A stretch of DNA of 7,143 nucleotides. Origin: Coleofasciculus sp. S288. GTDB taxonomy: Bacteria; Cyanobacteriota; Cyanobacteriia; Cyanobacteriales; Coleofasciculaceae. Each line of letters opens with the position of its first letter. Position 1 is the stretch's first letter. The notes below the pieces were generated by a model. That model was not told the DNA's origin and made no database searches. It was given only the letters and a program-made list of their open reading frames with translations. This document shows, one piece after another, positions 5,364 to 7,143 of the stretch. Where the stretch lies: contig JAIUYC010000179.1 in the NCBI GenBank assembly GCA_020216575.1, forward strand, positions 1 to 7,143. The letters are read 5' to 3'. The position numbers and the translations under genes are program-made.

Positions 5364-7143
5364 ATGGATATTGAAGAAGCCTTGAAATTTGCGGATGAGT
5401 TGGTTTTCGACAAAACCGGGGTACGTCTAAATAAGCTTGACAAAATTGTACTTCGGGGAACCTTAGAGGGTCGGTCATACAGAGAAATTCAGGAGACTGA
5501 AGCGGAAGCAAAGGGTTATGAGGTTGACTATCTATCGAGATATGTAGCTTACGAGTTACGGAAGCGACTGACAGAAGCCCTTCAAGCTGAAGGCATACTC
5601 AAGCCAGGGGAAGCGGTCAGAAAAAAGAACATTTGGGAACAACTCGAGGAAGCCCTGAAGCAGCGATCGCTAAGAGATACTGAAGGAGAAGCACAGGCGA
5701 GGGTTTTACCCTCTCAAAGAACGGATAAAGCAGAGGATGCACCCAAGCCTCCCAAAACTTCGGGTAAACCTAGCTCGGATTCCGGAACGAGTCAAGAGGA
5801 GAGGACATCCAAGTTGATTAATAACGTGGGGCATGAAGGGCTACCCAGTGGGAACGGACAAACCACCCGATTAGTGTGGCTTCGCCCTACGCCAACACAA
5901 CCCGGTTCCCAAGATTGGGGCGAAGCACTGGAGCCTGGTGTTTTCTATGGTCGCACTGAAGAACTGGCGACACTAGAGCAATGGATTGTGAATGAGCGCT
6001 GCCAACTGGTGACGCTGATAGGCATGGGTGGGATTGGGAAAACTACACTGTCGGTGAAGCTGGCTAAACAGATTCAGGAGCAGTTTGAGTACATCATCTG
6101 GCGATCGCTACACCATGCTCCACCCCTGGAAGAGATTCTAACAGACCTGCTGGAATTCCTCTGCAACGAGCAAGAAACCAAAACGTTCGCAACCGTTGCT
6201 GACGGCGTCTCGCGACTGATGGAGTATTTGCGATCGCATCGCTGTCTGGTGGTACTAGATGAGGTAGAGACGATTCTACAGCCTGGTCAACCCGCTGGAT
6301 ACTATCGAGACGGGTATCAGAATTATGGGGAACTGCTCAAACGAGTCGGAGAAGTTTCCCATCAAAGCTGCTTCGTGCTGACAAGTCGGGAGAAACCCCA
6401 AGATATTGCCCTGCTGCAAGGAGAAGCCCTACCCGTTCGCTCATTACAACTAGGGGGCTTAAAGACGGAGGATGCCAAAGGAATATTAGAAGCCAAAGGG
6501 TTTTCTCGCACAGAGAAGGGGTTAAAAGCCCTCATTCCGCTCTATGGAGGGAATCCAGCCGCCTTAAAGATGGTGGCTACAACGATTCAAGAGTTATTCA
6601 ATAGCAATATTTCTCAATTCTTACAGCAGAATACCTTGGTTGTTGGTGATGCTCTGAGCAAACTTTTAAGCCAGCAGATCGAGCGATTGTCAGAATTAGA
6701 AAAAGAGATTATGTACTGGCTTGCCATTGAAGGAAAACCCGTTGATTTCAACGAATTGCAAGACAGTATATGGTTTTCAGTCCCCGGTTCAGAAATACTG
6801 ATAGCCTTGGAATCTCTGTTGCGGCGATCGCTGATTGAAAAAAGCACAGAAGGACGTGAAGCCCGTTTCACGATACAGCCTGTAGTGATGAAGTATGTCA
6901 CCGATCAACTGATCGAGCAGGTGTGTCAAGACCTTCTAGCAATCATTGAAACACAGGACATCGAGAAAATTATACAGTTAAGAGACCGTGCTCTAGCCAG
7001 GGAGCAGGAGCAAGACGAAACGAAGGAAATGCAATTTCGCCCTATCCTCACCCAGGTAAAGGATAGACTCTCAAAGAGTTTGAGAGGCTCTCAAGAAATT
7101 GGGGAGCAGCTAAATGAACTTTTATCCAGCCTGGAAGAAGGAT
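5364..7143 (+). CDS. STAND NTPase with N-terminal VMAP-type HTH and NB-ARC domain (partial, 3' end outside window)
   Basis: 593 codons are visible from ATG at 5364, with no stop before the edge; no strong Shine-Dalgarno precedes it. Residues 1 to about 90 form a helical HTH like that at the N-terminus of vWA-MoxR-associated proteins (MDIEEALKFADELVF, then SYREIQ). Residues 110-180 are a charged, Ser/Pro-rich linker. The NB-ARC domain opens with VFYGRTEEL, Walker A is GMGGIGKTT (220-228, K226), Walker B is LVVLDE (295-300, D299/E300), a sensor-like FVLTSRE follows (337-343), and YGGNPAALK (394-402) replaces the GLPL motif. A winged-helix region with LRRSLIEK and IQPVVMKYV follows, then a helical segment. 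Such proteins act as ATP-dependent switches that oligomerise on sensing a signal; in cyanobacteria they usually end in WD40 or similar repeats, outside this window. A role in conflict or signalling is inferred from the family. Four HIP1 octamers lie inside, all in the same phase (CGA TCG, Arg-Ser). Confidence 0.9.
   Translation, partial: MDIEEALKFADELVFDKTGVRLNKLDKIVLRGTLEGRSYREIQETEAEAKGYEVDYLSRYVAYELRKRLTEALQAEGILKPGEAVRKKNIWEQLEEALKQRSLRDTEGEAQARVLPSQRTDKAEDAPKPPKTSGKPSSDSGTSQEERTSKLINNVGHEGLPSGNGQTTRLVWLRPTPTQPGSQDWGEALEPGVFYGRTEELATLEQWIVNERCQLVTLIGMGGIGKTTLSVKLAKQIQEQFEYIIWRSLHHAPPLEEILTDLLEFLCNEQETKTFATVADGVSRLMEYLRSHRCLVVLDEVETILQPGQPAGYYRDGYQNYGELLKRVGEVSHQSCFVLTSREKPQDIALLQGEALPVRSLQLGGLKTEDAKGILEAKGFSRTEKGLKALIPLYGGNPAALKMVATTIQELFNSNISQFLQQNTLVVGDALSKLLSQQIERLSELEKEIMYWLAIEGKPVDFNELQDSIWFSVPGSEILIALESLLRRSLIEKSTEGREARFTIQPVVMKYVTDQLIEQVCQDLLAIIETQDIEKIIQLRDRALAREQEQDETKEMQFRPILTQVKDRLSKSLRGSQEIGEQLNELLSSLEEG
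5874..5898. repeat. Short palindromic repeat inside the STAND linker
   Basis: GTGTGGCTTCGCC followed by CTACGCCAACAC: the ends GTGTGGC and GCCAACAC are imperfect inverted repeats. It resembles the GGCTTCGCC/GGCGTAG short repeats scattered through many cyanobacterial genomes. Here it is translated in frame as VWLRPTPT (171-178), in the variable linker just before the NTPase domain, which tolerates insertions. Confidence 0.45.

Noticed and set aside
6614..6901. 95-codon minus-strand frame
   Set aside because: Antisense shadow of the STAND NTPase; the plus frame is continuous with clear motifs.

Overview
The window looks like a chromosomal segment from a cyanobacterium, probably a large-genome filamentous type. 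Six exact copies of the cyanobacterial HIP1 octamer GCGATCGC lie at 1787, 4893, 5663, 6101, 6230 and 6824. There are also dispersed short repeats with GGGGCGGG/CCCGCCC arms, and a STAND NTPase of a class that is common in filamentous cyanobacteria. Genus cannot be told from the sequence.

Layout, left to right. On the minus strand, 1588 down past the left edge is a long open frame encoding a metzincin-type zinc metalloprotease (HEMGHSFNLAH plus a Met-turn). It opens with a strictly alternating proline tail and is cut by the window edge. Upstream of it, also on the minus strand, is a small exported or lipoprotein-like protein (1845-2351). Next come a 320-base gap with terminators facing both ways, a 96-residue single-pass membrane protein (2672-2962), and a likely two-gene operon of small multi-pass membrane proteins (3251-3652 and 3674-4285). 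Two copies of a roughly 135-base MITE-like element (1629-1761 and 3020-3154) each sit just upstream of a start codon.

Between 4286 and 5363 I see no convincing intact gene. The stretch holds a set of spaced TTCAG motifs, two adjacent hairpins, a 130-base element closed by a 14-bp stem with a competing internal hairpin, and a possible decayed transposase end. From 5364 to the right edge on the plus strand runs the first 593 codons of a STAND NTPase: an N-terminal helical HTH of the vWA-MoxR-associated (VMAP) type, a linker, then an NB-ARC-like ATPase. The effector or sensor C-terminus lies outside the window.

How the genes may work together: the two membrane-protein genes are close enough to share a transcript. 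The protease and the exported protein may form a unit, separated only by a MITE. The STAND protein is divergent and independent, and is the most recognisable piece of a possible conflict (defence) system. All functional links beyond domain identity are inference.
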